A stretch of DNA of 64,000 nucleotides from Dipetalonema caudispina (taxonomy: Eukaryota; Nematoda; Chromadorea; Rhabditida; Onchocercidae): NCBI GenBank assembly GCA_013365325.1, contig JABVXV010000045.1:248001-312000 (forward strand), read 5' to 3'. The notes beneath the pieces are model-generated. The model worked only from the letters and a program-made list of their open reading frames with translations. It was not told the origin of the DNA and did no database searches. The position numbers and the translations under genes were made by a program. Shown here piece by piece: positions 24,625-37,800 of this stretch; within the stretch, counting starts at the first letter, position 1, and each line of letters begins with the position of its first letter.

Positions 24625-27600
24625 AGCGATCAAATTTCTAGAAAAATTTAAGGGAATTAATTGCCTTTTACTTAAATGATTTCACTTTTTCATACGAAAG
24701 ACTGATGCCAACAGCAAATAATAAGCTCAATAATGCTGTTAAGACACAAAGCTGCACATTAAAAGCAATTAATTATATCAATGTCCATGCCAGCCAAAAA
24801 ATTTTAATTTATTACCAAAGAAAAAATCACAACATTTTATTCATCTTTTCTTATTTTATTAAGAAGTTCTTTTACAGAAGGTCCATTAATATGTAACGTC
24901 TTTCTTTATTAACCTAAATACCAAAAACTTTAAATCTTTTTTATTCATATTAGTGTAAATCTTCTTCTGAAATATTTTTACAGCTAACCGTCGACTCGCA
25001 TTTGCGTGCTACAAGTGCAAATGGAAGCATTTTGCAATGCAAGTACAGCAAGTAAATGTATAAGCATCATGCTTCAGTATTTAATCAGCATTCAGGTAAG
25101 GTATGCACTAACAACCTACGAATTAATTTTTTCTGATTTATCTTCTTATTCCAAATCAAAGTTAAGGAAATACTAATTATATATACAGAGAAGTATTGAA
25201 AAGAGAGATGGAGGAAATCGAGTTAAACTTAATAGTATTCTAATGATGTCTGGAAAAGTAGAGAAAATGAAAATGGAGGGAAAGATGCAATTATGCTATA
25301 AATTAGCATCCATGGTGATTCGACAAAATTTCATTTTAATAGTTCACCGGCGATTTATATTCAGCCATCAAGTAACGATACGTTATTACTGGGACAGAGC
25401 TTTTTCCACTGCATTTCGAATGAACGCCTATATATCAGCTTTTTAACTTTTATGAGAATATGTCTTCTTGTATTATGCAATGCAGAAAGTTTTCAGATTT
25501 TCTCTTTATAATCAATGCTTGTTAAGCATTTAACTGGACAAGTGAAAAGAAAAGAGTTGTTGCGATCTTCTGCTGAAATACTTTTACCGCTAATTTTCCT
25601 TTGCAAGGATTGCTTATCAACATTGAAATAAAATATATCATTCAAGTCAAATTTTTTAATAAGTTTTTATGAGTAAAGGTATCAAAACCAATCATACGAA
25701 TAAATAATTGGGATGTTCTTCTTCTCAGAAATTATCACTGATAATTAGTGTTAAATTTAAAATTGTACAGAATCGAAATGCAAAGCAACTCTTTGTAAGG
25801 CAATCTCTTTAGTCTTTAATGTCAAAGCCGACGTCTACCTGTCCACCCATGCCAACCGTGAAAAATACGCTGATGGAATAGATTAACAAATAAAACAATG
25901 TTATCCATATTTTTTTAAAAAAATAAATAAATATAGGATGAAAAAGGTGGCATTTATAATTTAAAATTTATATTTCAGCAATTTCAGAAGGATTTTTTCG
26001 AGTAAAGGAGCTGTAGCTATAGATTTGTTCTTGCCGAAAGGTTTCCGGTAAGAGACTAATAGAAGAAGGCTGAGGAAGAGAGATGCAATTTGACACTGCA
26101 GGAGGGACGAGTAAAGTAAAGTAAAGTGCTTTTGAAGTGTCCCTTTTATCTAAGTTGAAATTCATAATGTCTTTCATGCTACCCATTTATAATCGTAAGC
26201 TTTTTGATTATTCCCACCGAAAATTTGAAAGCTAGCAGGTACTTCTTTCGAAGCATTTTTCAATTATCGCTCTTCTACATCCAACAAAAATACTCTGAAG
26301 CAGTCAGATCATTCTAGCGGTACTTGCAGAGGTTTGACCATCTTCAAATAATACAACCCCCCAAGCAGTCTGCCTACAACAGATGATAAATACATTTTAT
26401 GATTATTATTAAGCAGCTTACTAGTACAAAAGTGGAAAAGATGAAATAAAGTAAAGAGCTAGGAAGAACAGCCTAAGCTTACATGTGATATAGAAAACCG
26501 GAAGAGGAAGATGGAAGTAGCAGAAATTATTCGGTTTCATGATGACGCTCATATGGCACAAATACCAATTTCCAAAATCTGAATGACTTCAAATACTAAT
26601 AGATATAACAGCTAACGCCCTTTTATTACATCATCTTCTTCGACGTTCACCTGTGCAGAAATGAATAATGAATGGATTGGAAGGCTTAATAAGAGAGATT
26701 TTGCCCATGTTTTACAGGCTATTTTCTTATTTATAATTTGCATCTTTCTGCTATTACTTCCATCTCAAGACAATAAGGAAAGTAACCAATTTGCAAATCG
26801 TACCTATTTAATTGCAGAAAAATGGGACTGATTGTTCATAGTTACTTATAAATGTTCGGCAATAATAAAAGTGATAAAACCGAAGCGATTCATTAAATTT
26901 GCAGAAAAGTTGTAAATCAAGAAACATATATTCAAGAAGCTACCATTTGTGAGATCATCAGTTTGGGTATTACAGCCAGCGAATCACAATTTTTCAAAGC
27001 AGTCAGGAATGAGAATTCGCTATTCATCCAAAAATATTTAGGATAAAATGGACTGAAAGCATTTCACTTTCTCTAGAAACCCTTCAATTTATAGCTGTTA
27101 TGTGTATATGGGAAACACCGAGAAAACGTTTATCATTTTCCTAGATAGCAAATACCGGAAAATTTTTCCAGATGTCTATAAGTCGGAGATATTAAAATTT
27201 ATCTGACATTTTCGGATGTTAAACGATTTCCTTCTACTATTTCGCCTTAAGTCATAAAATGCCAAAAAACTATAACAATTAATACATATAACCGGTGTAC
27301 ATAATTCTTACGGAAAGCCAGTAAACACAGAATTACTGGTATTCCAGGTACTTCAAAAATCAAAAATTTCTTATTTGTGAAATTTAATTTCTCAGATTTT
27401 TTGGAATAAATAGAGCCAAAGATGTTTTCTTCCTGAGTGGATCAACCACCTTACTTGTAAAGTGTTTTTTGTTAATAAATTAATATTACCGTGGTCATAC
27501 CTTCAAAAGGACTTTATTAGTAGAATGCAAAATATACAAAGCATTAGGTAAGCTTACACCTATCCGGACGCTTTTCTTGCTTGGAACGATTCTATGAAAG

Positions 27601-28365
27601 CATTTATCTAGCAGGTACGGTCCAACAAATGCAGTAGAGTAAGGCAATACATTATGTACTAGTAGGAAAAGGTCGCAAGTTGTTCTCGACCGTTCTGTGA
27701 GGAGGCTTTTTTCAGACGGTCATTTTGTTGCTCTATCAAATTGACACGAAAAAAAACTTTTTTCAGTTCCAAACAATCGCTGTTTAAAGATGGAAATCAA
27801 ATGGTTCACTACTAGAAATATTTCTCACACGCTTAAAATTGAAAGTAGTTAAATGCCAAATCTAAAATTGATGGAAGTCGCTAAGAAGCATACTTAAGTG
27901 TCAATTATGTGAAAGATGAGAGATAAGGAGTAAGAAGAAAAAGCTAACCTCTCTTTGAAACAAGAATGATCATAATAGGTTAGTTCAATCTCCATGAGTT
28001 GAATAAACATTAATACCATTGCAACTACAGTAATTCCTTCCTTTTACTAAGTACATCGGAAAGAAATACGGGAAGAGATGAATAAGTTGTTATCGCAAAA
28101 AAATTATTCATTTATTCCTAGGAAACACGGTTTTTTGAGAAATCAGAAAAATAGACAGAAAATGAGAAGTTTAATGTTTACATGCGATCGGGAATGTTGC
28201 AAAAAGCCGTGCAACATTTTAGTGACATGGGAAGCTTTAAGATTCAATGAAATTTAAGCTGAACTGATAAACTCATTGTTGGTAGATTTAGGAGATTGAA
28301 AAACTACTTCCTATCTGGTTGGAATATTTTACCAAATATGGCCCCCTCCGTAACCATTTGTTCTA

Positions 28366-28593
28366 AAAAATTTTCCAAAAATTTCGAAAATTATTCAGGG
28401 CTTTTTAGAATCTTTGAGATGCTTAAGAACTTGCATCAATCTTCCTGAGCGCATTTGTAAACTCGAGGATTTCTTTAAAATTTCGAATTTCCCTAAAAAT
28501 CATCAAAGTTTTGCTAAAATTTTTATAGAATCTTTAAAATTTGTGAAAAATCCTAAAACCTTCAGAAATTTCTTGGGTTGTTCAAAATTTTTT
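28366..28593. repeat. Degenerate AT-rich short repeats
   Basis: Variations on AAAATTT and TAGAATCTTT(A/G)A recur irregularly over about 230 bases. The open frame across it (plus strand from 28414) shows a matching periodic Phe/Lys pattern and is more likely a product of the repeat than a gene. Confidence 0.4.
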
Positions 28594-29337
28594 GAAAGTT
28601 GATGTGATTTTCCGGAAACTTCCAACGAGTATATTTCGCAATGCCATAAGAAAGAATATCAATGTTGATGATTTTCTACCTTTAGCCAAATTCTCTTTTG
28701 CGACATTTCTTGGCAGTGCAAGGGGTGACAACTTCCAATTCAAGCAGTCTTATTCATTTCTACAGTGTTTTATTTTGAAATTCACAGTTTAAATTTCATG
28801 AAACAAACAATTTTTGTACATGTACACACAAACATACTTATAGCAGCAATGTAAACGGTAAACAAATGCGGGAGTGAAGCATTAGACATTTCATTGCAGA
28901 TATTTAAATTTCACACTTTTTTTTGTCCAAATTTAATTATTGCTGCCATAACATATCCATCTAATCGAACTGAAATGTTTCGAAGGCTTATCTGACCAAT
29001 ACTTAACACCCGTTTATCCCTTTCCCTGTGACATTCCCAATGACAATGTGTCGACAGATGTATCTCTTAAATTGGCTCATTGGAAAAGTAATTAATACAT
29101 ACAAGCATATGATGGATACTTCCGGTATCTTCTTCTGCATATACACCCGTTTCATTGTTTTGGTAACATCTGGGTCAACTTTCGATCCCACTTTATCAAT
29201 TCAATTCAGGAGTAGTCGATTATAATACGGTAGCGATCGAGTCAAGAAAATCTGCATCAAACACAGTAGAAAGTATTCGTCTTGGAAATCTCGAAATATT
29301 GGCGCAGTTACCCAGCTGTCACTATAGCAAGCTACAA

Positions 29338-32300
29338 TCATAATTCTGTAATAGGTACAGGGTATTCAGAAATAATCCTAAAATTATTATCCGCATAGCT
29401 TTTTGGCAATGTTTGGGGAATTGTAGCTGCAGGCGGAGGTATCGGATAGACCGGACGTGCATGTTCGTAAGCGTTGTATTCTGCAGGAAACATTACGCTG
29501 CTGTAATAACCTTCGTCATCATAAAGACCGCCAGAACGAGAAAAACCTGGAAGTATATTTCAATCAGAAACGTATAGGACGCAATATCTAAAATATAAAA
29601 CATTTTTTTTTTAGTTCATCAAACACTAATATAGAAAGCCTTTTGCTGGGTTAAAAAACACTACGTATTCCGATATATTTATTGATCGATTTCTGAATCC
29701 ACTATACTTTGTTCTTAACATTACAAGCCTATCTAATATTTCGTGTGCTATCTAAACCAGTGCAGTGCCTTAGGTTCCCATCGTAAACCGAACCAAATAA
29801 GTGTCGTAGAATTCATTTGTCAAGCATGTCGCATAACATACCATTTGAAGTACTGCGATTTGTTGTCGTATAAGAAGTCTGTTCGGACAGTAAGTCAGAT
29901 TTATCATTGATTGGTGAAGCGATAAGGAAAGGTTTACTGTATAGATGTGAGCGGCACTTGTTCTGAGTGCGGTATTTGGCAGGAGAAAATTTGTTGCAAA
30001 AAGGAAGATGTCGGCGGATACAGATGCCAAGAAGTAGTAGAATAGTGAGAGCTAGCAGTAATGCACCGAGGATAGCAAAGCTTAGTTGTGATTCGTTCAA
30101 CGTTGTGCAACTGTCAGACTGTAATTAAAGAAATAAATCTCAAAATTGAACTTCAATTAAATGCTATGAATTGGCAGGAAAGGAAAATAAAAGGAGTTGA
30201 TGGAGATATTTTGTTTCGATTATCCATGGTAGTAGCCACATTTGCAGAGGACGAGATTTTGAGGATTTCAGATGCAAACCAATTATTCTGTTTTTGCAGG
30301 AATCTCTTTCTGTTATCATTCTATTCGAAAGACCTGTTATATATTTGTCAGATTACCTTTGTAGAAATCTGCTCATCAAAAATATAAACCAACAAGTGGG
30401 GTTATTTGGTCACACGGTGCGTAAAAGACGTAATACAGATATTGCAAGTAAAGATGTTAATAGCATACCAGCTGCATAATATTTTTGTTGAATAGCCAAG
30501 GCGGCGTGAAGCAGGTAGCATTGATCGAGAACTTTTGGAGTATTTCCGGAAGGAATGACAACAATTCGCAATCACAGTGCAGCGGATTACCGGATATGCG
30601 TAACGATTTCAAACTGAAATTGACATACAGTTTGCTGAACTCTAAGGAGTCTGGATATATTTTAAAGTTAAACAATAAAAGTAAGGAAATTGATAACAAT
30701 TAACAAAAACTGTCAATATATGATATTTCATCTTCGAGAAAGCATCGTATAATAAAATATGCAACGTACTTAGTCCATCCAGCAAGTTTTTGTGGCAACC
30801 GTTCCAGGCGACAGTTACTCAGGTCGAGCACCTCCAGCCGATCACCGTATTCAAATGCATTTTCGTCTATTTTTTCCAGAACATGGCATGAGGATAAATT
30901 AAGCTTGCGTAAGCTTATCAAACCAGAAAACGCATTCAGCTAAAAACGAGATAGAATATGTAATTTATTGATATTTGAGACGTGGAATCAGAGATTTTTT
31001 CAAAAAATCCATCAGAATCCCCTTCTGAAATGGATGAAGTCAGCAATATTGATTGATATGAAGCAAAAATATCTAAAATTTAATAAAGCACACGAACAAG
31101 TAGCACTCTTCCAAAGAATAGAATATCACTACATTACAGGATTTTTCTTTTTGTTGTCTGAAGAACACTTGTAGTTTCAATCATTTAAACTGCTTCTTAT
31201 TTAGATCTATCCTCTGCTTAAGAAAACTTTGATCAGTACCGTAAATAAATTATTTTCTCGTTATTCTTAAGCAATTTTCGAATTGAGTAAATAATAGCAA
31301 TAGATATATTCATTTTAAAATAAAATAACGGCTAAATTCGAATGATATACGAACAAACCCTTATAGAGTGCAAATATGGTTCATTGGTCATCTGAAGTAC
31401 TTCAAGTGAATATAGACCATCGAATGATGACGTCGTTAATTCCATCATTTGATTAGAGGATAAATCGAGTTCACGTAATAAATTTAATGAACGATAATTC
31501 GATGTTATGATCCTCTGCACCTAAAAATGTAGTCTTAGCAGAAGAAAGAATAGGCAAATTGCAAATGAACGATATTATGTCAGATGTCACATTTGGAATA
31601 ATTCGGAAAAAGACATTAATGGTTCATGTAACTTGGCTTAGCCTCATCTTGCTGCGTCGAAACTGCCAGAGGAACGAAATTATAGGGATGACAGGATGGA
31701 CAACAACTTAACTTGTACGACTTTGTGAAATCATAGTCTCTTTGAAACGTACCATATTATGACTGATGTTGAGATATTGCAAACTGTTGAGGCCATTGAA
31801 TGACAGATCAGTGAGTGAATTTGAACTAAGATCAAGATATTTTAAAGAAGTCAAACTGGCGAATGTATCCGACCCTATCTGCAACAAGAATCTATATTCT
31901 ATTATAAGTTTTCAAAGAAGCTGGTTTTTCTATAAATTTCGTACATTTTGAACAAAATGAAGTTGCAATGAGTAGGTATGAAAGGTTGTCACTAAAGAGA
32001 GAGGGAGAAGTTCTCAGTAACAAGATACAACTTTCTCGGGAATTTCTGGGGAATGGGAAGAAAGTGCAGGAAGGAAGGAGAAAATCTCTCTTCAGTAGGC
32101 AGGCTTCCAATCTTGGAGTTATTTATATCTGACAAGATGTGTACCATTCACTCATTGCTTGTTCCCTTTTTCTGATCAGTTCAATAACTTACTGTCGATA
32201 GGTTATTATGGCTGAGATCAAGCAAGTGCAAAGTTGGCATATCGTCGAATAAATGTTGAGCGATAGTATGCAGCCGATTGTTGGATAAATCTAGACGTTG

Positions 32301-34052
32301 CAAATTTTTCAAACCGGTAAAAGTGTCTGGCAGTAACGTTACGAGCAAATTATCTGATACAATTAATTCCTGAAGCTTAGTAAGCTCCGGAAATGAAAGC
32401 GGCTCCAGTTGAACAAGCTGATTTGCGGATAGATCAAGTATCTGTAATGGTAATCTTTAAATTCACTCCTCAATTTTGAAACTTCCTTATCTGGCACGAG
32501 ACCAAGTAATTCAACTTCATGTACTTTAACACTGCATAAATTGTTCGAAATGGTAATGTTTTATAATTTATTAAATCGCTAATCTGTCGTTCGCTCTCAG
32601 TTAGTTCATCCCATTTTTTAGCCATATACTTAAACTAAGTCTGTTTTTCTCACTATTAACCGGAAATTGTTTTATTGGAAAACCCGCCGTCCGGTTTCGT
32701 TTACGTCTTTATGCGATTTTCAAAAATTCTTCCACTTTTCATTTCCAAGTTCTTACAGTATTTCCTTGCCTTCCGTAAATTTTTTGCACACCTTTCTGGC
32801 AACCAACACTTATCTTTAGATATCATATCCATCTGATAGTAGAATGGTGTATATTGAAGATTTCAAACATTTTTATCAAACGATCAATTAAGGCTATCGA
32901 TTGTAAATAAAGATGGTTATCCCTCCGTATAATATTTCTTCCATACTTCTCAACCAATTAGTTGTCATCAAATTGCTATCCGATTTTAAGATGTTGGAAT
33001 GTAAGCACGCTGTCGTGAATTTATTAGCTTTAATGAGTTAAAAATGGGTTAGGAATTAAAATTAAAACTGAAAGGCTCATTCTTTCTTCGCCTCTTCATC
33101 TTCATAATTCCTATAATTACTTTGGAAATTAATGTTCATAAGTAGCCCAAAGTCGCCTCAAAACATGAAATTTGAGATGCATATGGCAATACAAAGTGAA
33201 ATTCGGAAGAGGAAGATATTTCCTATTTCATACTCATTTTACTAATGACGCCCAGCAATTATTTATTCTCTATCGTCAACCATTGTTCCTTGCCTTCAAA
33301 TTCACGACAATAAAAAATTCTATTAGTGTAATTTCCAAAATAATCGATGCGATAAATCAATAGTAGCTATTTTTCATCACGAACTACGAATGGAATGAAT
33401 GCACCGCCCTGAGCGGTATTGTCAATGCCGCGTTGTCGTGACTTATCGCATTATCGCACAGGCATTAGAATAATTTAGGGTTAATCAGTTAAGCTCTTTG
33501 CCTTTCATGAAATTTATTATCTCGGCGTTGTCGATGTCATGTTAGTGTTTCCTGGCTAAATTTGAAATTTCATCACCTGTAATTGGCTTAAGCCGACGAA
33601 ACTGTCCAGCTGTAGTGATGAGAGCTGATTTCCTTTGAGACGTAATACTCGAAGCTTTGTTTGGTATTTGAAAATTTTCATACCAATCATATCGATTTTG
33701 TTGAAAGACAAATCAAGATACTCCAGATCTAGGATTTGTTGGTGTTACTTGCTGTCGGAAAGCTCTCATTCCATTGTTTTATTGAAGACGGTGAACCAAA
33801 AAACTTACCAGGGTACAACTCGAGAACATCCGGATCCAACCGTTTCAATGAGCAATTCACCATACTTAATGACGTAATCCGAGGATCCAGCAGAGCTGGG
33901 ATGTCACTCAGCGGTGCATTATCACAATGTGTTACCTTTTGCTCCTCGGATATACACAAACATTCTTGTGGACACATTGTCAACACCAGCTGAGGCACTA
34001 TGATAGCTATGATGAAGAAGAAGCGCACTTCTTCACAACCTGTCATTATCAT
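29338..34052 (-). CDS. Leucine-rich-repeat transmembrane protein with PDZ-type C-terminus
   Basis: Exons, 5' to 3': 34052-33809, 33728-33577, 32441-32193, 31878-31753, 31520-31359, 30939-30770, 30613-30469, 30118-29842, 29546-29338; 577 residues. Order: hydrophobic signal sequence (about residues 10-26); cysteine-rich N-cap (CPQECLCISEE); about 13 repeats of the LxxLDLSxNxL type, mostly 24 residues; LRR C-cap (NPLHCDCELL with two later Cys); one membrane helix (LGALLLALTILLLLGICI) followed by RR; and a cytoplasmic tail of about 120 residues. The tail has tyrosine and proline-rich sites (DDEGYYSS, VYPIPPPA) and ends ITEL, matching a class I PDZ ligand. It is therefore likely a cell-surface adhesion or guidance receptor that binds through its repeats and anchors to a PDZ protein (family knowledge plus inference). 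Nematode PAN-1 and DMA-1 are possible relatives, but orthology cannot be decided by eye. An upstream TTTTCATTTCAG acceptor, with the downstream exon starting at 34164, may take the spliced leader. Confidence 0.92.
32442..33576 (-). other. Intron 2 of the LRR gene
   Basis: A phase-0 intron of 1.1 kb lies between the second and third coding exons. The repeat register is continuous across it (LSQLQ joined to ILDLS), so no coding exon is missing. Nothing else was recognised. Confidence 0.75.
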
Positions 34053-34841
34053 CTAATGGTGCAATACCACCAGTTCAGAATTTTGGACATCACAAGTCGT
34101 AACCGAAGGGCAAATTCAGACCCTCGACGAAGTATTTCCCGTGCGAAAGGTTCGATCGGAAGAGCTGAAATGAAAAATTCCTGCGGGCAAAATATGAAAA
34201 AGATAATACAAGGAGTGCAAAAATTAAAGTAATTGCTATTGGAAAGGAAAGGTAACTTCGACTGATCGACAATAGCAGCAGTGGAAAAATATGCCTCGGA
34301 AGTTAGAACTTCCGTTGCGGATGGATGGATAGTGGAGACGGGATTTTCAAAAGCTTTTCAATTATATTGAAAATATGGAAGATGAAAAATATAGCTAATG
34401 ATAGGTAGAAGAGGACAACTTCCTCTCTCTGTCTCTCTGCTACTTCTTCCTTAACTCTCTTTTTACCCTCAAAGAAAAGTGGTCATTTTCAATTTTCAAT
34501 TGTTTTCAATTTGAGTCAACAAATCCTATCCATCCAATTCTACTAAACATGCATTCATCTGTTACTCCACTTCACGCCTTTTTACTCTCTCCAGCTTTGT
34601 TCTCAGATTGCAATCAGTTAGCTGGTCACATTGTATTACTTCTGATCGCTTAATGATTCATACTTCAGGAAGAGAAGTAAATAAATTAAAATGGAATTTA
34701 AAGATTGAAAGGAAAAAACCAATTTTTTAAACGAAAAAACAAAAAAATAAACTGCGTAAGGACAAGAATGGAATCGTTTTGTTTGAAGGCAGCAATATGT
34801 CGATAATCATTTCAAGATGGTTCATTCAATTCACATTTCCA

Positions 34842-34878
34842 TCTCTCTCTCTTTCTCTTTCTCCCTCTCTCTCTTTGC
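34842..34878. repeat. (CT)n-rich tract
   Basis: A pyrimidine run of mainly CT repeats about 800 bases upstream of the LRR gene's start codon. It could be promoter-associated but carries no further evidence. Confidence 0.6.
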
Positions 34879-37800
34879 TACCAAAGACAGTTTTTCCATT
34901 GGGAAAGTGTTTCAAAAGTTTGAAACTAGTTATTTAGAAATTATCGATGAATTTGCACTTCAACAGTAGTGGTCGAAGAAAACAAAGCAGCAAAAGGAAT
35001 TTCCTTATATGTATGGCACTTCGAATTAAAAAATTCTTTTAATTAAAAAGCATCTAAAGAAGATATCGTGATAGAGCTGAGGTAACAGATAACATCGCGT
35101 GCTGTCGAATGGTATAATGCTAATCGTTCGCTGAAAACGTGAAAATTACTTTAATTAGCTACAACGATGCTAACCTAAGATATCATAAAGTATTATGAAG
35201 CAGATGTGGCATGTCGTGAAAGTCGCCGAATAGTCGGACTAAACAGAGGGAAATTGAAAGTTTAGTATTCGCTTCTGTTACACAGTTGAATTAATGAGTG
35301 ACATCAGAAGTGACATTTGAGGGAACGGAGAAGGATCAAATTGAAAAGAAAGCTTTAAAAGGAAGTTATTTAAGTGTATGCATTTTGTGGGATTAACAAA
35401 TGAATGTATTGCTATTGGGAGAGACTTTTTCTACTTTAAATGAAAAGATGGCATAAAGTGAGGTATATTTTTTCATAGAAACTAGCAGGATGAAAAGACA
35501 ATATGAGAATTCAAAATGACCGAAATGATGAAATATATATGGTAAAGCTAATACTAATACTGTCAACCATCCTCTGTCCTTTTCTCCTTCAATCTTCTCT
35601 GAAATGATATAAGATATTACACTAATCGAAGCATTTTCTTATTATTACAAAACGGTTTCAATGAATACTGTTGTGAAGAAAAAGGAAAGGAATCGGAATT
35701 CGATGGAAAATGAAAATCAGTGAAAATTCAGGGAAGATTATCATTAGCACCATTTTCATATTCATAGGACTAATTACTACACTTATCCAAAAGAAGTGAG
35801 TGATATTAAAAAGATGAAATAGTGAAAGAAGTCTTTCGGAAGTATCGATTAGACTTGTTAGGCCACGCAGCATGTAAATAAATTTCAAACCTAATTATTC
35901 AGAAACTTTATAAGTGTTTTAAACGTCGTCCGAATGGTCTCTTTTTCAATAGTCTCCTAAATTTTGCCGATTTGAAAAAAGTGAAGTGAAATTAGATTAG
36001 TGCTAAATGTCTTCCAGTAAGTGAGTGAGGATTTCAAAAAATCCTATAAAATCTTTAATGTGATTTTATCTTGAGATTGAAATATGAGTTTTTGACGAAG
36101 AAAGCAAAGCTTCGTGAGTCATTCCTATGAGAAAGCCCCGTCCGGAAATATTGCTATTTAACGTTTAAGCATTCATCCTATTTTTTGTTACAACTGATAA
36201 GGAAAGGTTCTCTTTCCTGTCGTTCTTTTCCATTTCACTCCAAACAAAATACCAAGTTCTGATAACGGCAAAGTAGTCCTACCTTGAACAGAGCAAGTGC
36301 TCTTTGCACAATAGTGAAAATTATGGTAGGTACTATCGCTGATATTATAATTGGAGGTTGAAGCAAATGTTTTGGAACTTCACTACTGAAAAATAATTTT
36401 CAGTACCTATTTTCTCCTAAATAACAGAATAAGAAGATACATCATAAAAACGTCATTCTTATTGACGTGATAATCCTTATATTGTTTTCTATGGAAATTC
36501 GCAAAAAAAAAGTTTGCAGAATTGGACGAAGAAAGGTTACTTTCGTTAGTAGTGCTCTTTCTGAAAGTGATAAAATATTCGGTTAATCCAAACAGCTATT
36601 TTGCCAACGTCAAATTTCCAACAACAATAATTTTTAAAGGAAAAAGTAGTAATTGTCATCATAATAAAAAGAATAGCTGGAGCGATAGGCCTGATCGTAT
36701 TTATACTGATCGATCATTCATTCTATTGGAACGAAAAATGTCCCTTCGAAATTATATCAAGGATAAGAAAGGATAAATTAGAAATGAGGAGAAGATTGTA
36801 TAGCATGAAGAATAGTATGAAACGATTGATGTCGGTTAAGTCAAACTAATGTTGCGCTATTCATTCATTTGAGTATATTGGGATAAAAATCTTTAAGCTT
36901 AGAATGAGTCCGTAAGGAAGAGTAAGATGTGCTTATCGGGATGGTCATCAACCTCTTCATTTTGATTTCTGGCCATTGACCTTCAGTTTACCCACCGAAA
37001 AAAATGATGGATATGAATAAAACTGTCAGATTGATCACTATGATAATGAAAAAAGTAAGTGATTAAATTAGGCTAACAGAAAGTGATATGATAATATGAT
37101 ACGATAGTTAACAAAGCAAGGCTGGTTACTTTATGTTATGAAGTGTTAGAAGAGTGAACGCTTTTACTGTAACCATCTGTTATTGTCAGCTCATAATGTG
37201 AAGGCCAAAACCTATAAGTTGTAGAATTATCCACATGATAGCTTGTTGGATTAATATAAAGTGAAGATTCTTCATACTACATCGCGCAAAAGAGGAACAG
37301 TACTGTATCATTTTGAAAATGAGTTTAGCAGGGTCAATTGTATTCCTCCTAACTTCGCATACATGTAAGGATTTGAAGAAAATATCGCTAAAACTCGAAA
37401 TAGTTACGACTTAACAAAAACATCCTATCTCAATAAATTATATACCACTTCACTGCTACCGATGAGTTATCGCCATTGCTGTACATGTCATAAACAATTT
37501 TTCTGTAGGTGGGCACAAATACAGATTTTTATCAGCAAAAGATCATCACTACTGAGAGATTTTGAGTATAATGGCGCCATGAGTGGAATCATTTTCTAAC
37601 GAGTAATTATTTATAATATATCTTTTGATTAATGGTAGCTTATAGATCTGAAATGATCAATGAATAGTTACATTAACGCATGAGCATTCTGAAGATAATC
37701 GTCGTCCATTATCACATTTTCTTGAAAGATTCAAAGAGGATTCAAAAAGACAGGTGTTCGAAGACTCATTTCAGTCTGGATCATCTCATTCGCCTATTCT

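Larger units (their letters stand above)
19767..29337. other. Region without confident genes
   Basis: About 9.6 kb of AT-rich DNA between the VGLUT-like and LRR genes, which lie head to tail on the minus strand. It should hold the upstream control region of the former and the 3' flank of the latter. Apart from the orphan candidate exon at 24.4-24.6 kb and the degenerate repeat at 28.4-28.6 kb, nothing recognisable was seen. Confidence 0.5.

Noticed and set aside
34090..34272. Minus-strand 60-codon frame with a signal-peptide-like start just upstream of the LRR gene
   Set aside because: It ends in its own stop before the LRR start codon and contains a strong acceptor (34165-34176). It is more likely outron and 5' untranslated sequence.
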